Below, piece by piece: positions 12,785-12,937 of a stretch of DNA of 12,937 bases; within the stretch, counting starts at the first letter, position 1, and every line of letters begins with the position of its first letter. Position numbers and translations under genes: made by a program. The DNA is from Planctomycetota bacterium (lineage in GTDB: Bacteria; Planctomycetota; UBA1135; UBA2386), in the NCBI GenBank assembly GCA_020425915.1, contig JAGQQZ010000055.1:1-12937 (forward strand), in the 5' to 3' direction. The notes beneath the pieces are model-generated. The model was not told where the DNA came from and made no database searches. It worked only from the letters and a program-made list of their open reading frames with translations.

Positions 12785-12937
12785 GTGACCCACGGAATCG
12801 ACGCATCCGAGTCGTTCGCCAAGCTCGTCGCGCAGCACCAGTCGCGGCTGTGGGCGTTCGTGTTCTCGATCGTCGCCGAGCCGCACCTCGCGGCCGACGT
12901 GTTCCAGGAGACCAATCGGGTGCTGTGGGAGAAGGCC
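12785..12937 (+). CDS. ECF RNA polymerase sigma factor, N-terminal part (cut by window edge)
   Basis: The first 51 residues are visible, starting from GTG at 12785; an in-frame TAA at 12773 excludes an earlier start apart from two CTG codons. The sequence FAKLVAQHQSRLWAFVFSIV followed by AADVFQETNRVLWEKA is sigma region 2, with the 'D..QET...LW' helix that binds core polymerase. It fits the Rhodopirellula/Verrucomicrobium group of ECF sigma factors. Regions 2.4 and 4 are outside the window, so promoter specificity cannot be judged. There is no Shine-Dalgarno. The target genes are unknown. Confidence 0.9.
   Translation, partial: MTHGIDASESFAKLVAQHQSRLWAFVFSIVAEPHLAADVFQETNRVLWEKA

Noticed and set aside
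12189..12806. A 205-codon minus-strand frame overlapping the PH-like membrane protein
   Set aside because: It is Arg/Asp-rich with no motif, while the alternative frame gives two membrane helices and a recognised domain.
1..12937. CRISPR arrays, insertion sequences, phage genes or a defence island
   Set aside because: No regularly spaced repeats, transposase, integrase or nuclease motifs were seen on either strand. Gene content and codon character look uniform across the window.

Overview
The window is high-GC bacterial DNA with long spurious open frames opposite most real genes. It looks chromosomal and planctomycete-like (Planctomycetota). The evidence for that is an ECF sigma factor start of the Rhodopirellula/Verrucomicrobium type at the right edge, a CAP-domain protein with the C-terminal YP..G...VP layout common in that phylum, a PQQ-dehydrogenase/cytochrome fusion lipoprotein, and small secreted proteins built on the FG.GCG / FGM..C / SNG(L) module seen at the C-termini of many planctomycete exported proteins. 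The lineage call is an inference from these families. No rRNA, tRNA, CRISPR array, IS element or phage gene was recognised.

Layout, left to right. (a) 1-2493 (+): the 3' part of a large HtrA-like protein with at least three trypsin-like domains in tandem. Only the last keeps a full catalytic triad. It is followed by one clear PDZ domain and one degenerate one. (b) 2540-4867 (-): a secreted TPR/peptidase-MA-like/CAP multidomain protein, convergent with (a) across a perfect 13-bp hairpin. (c) 5082-6206 (+): a secreted protein of unknown function, divergent from (b). (d) 6279-6443 (+): rpmG, ribosomal protein bL33, 54 aa. (e) 8338-7949 and 7940-6507 (-): a two-gene unit encoding a small cysteine-rich secreted protein and a HEAT-like helical repeat protein. 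(f) 8562-9038 and 9095-9571 (+): two tandem paralogues of exactly 158 aa, behind a good sigma70-like promoter and a strong leader hairpin. (g) 9596-12082 (-): a lipoprotein joining an unassigned N-terminal region, a PQQ-type sugar dehydrogenase propeller and a di-heme cytochrome c peroxidase. (h) 12236-12682 (-): a two-helix membrane protein with a PH-like cytoplasmic domain. (i) 12785-end (+): the start of an ECF sigma factor, cut by the window edge.

Most products carry export signals, so the region is mainly envelope and periplasm: proteolysis or chaperoning, surface modules, and periplasmic redox chemistry. The genes do not form one pathway. They are mostly single transcription units in alternating orientation. 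All three convergent junctions carry a GC-rich hairpin without a T-tract. All intergenic gaps are shorter than 300 bases. The most interesting points are the pseudoprotease-pseudoprotease-protease chain, the dehydrogenase/peroxidase fusion, the CAP protein with a gluzincin-like region lacking HExxH, the bL33 that has lost one cysteine from each CXXC pair, and the tandem stand-alone exported modules.
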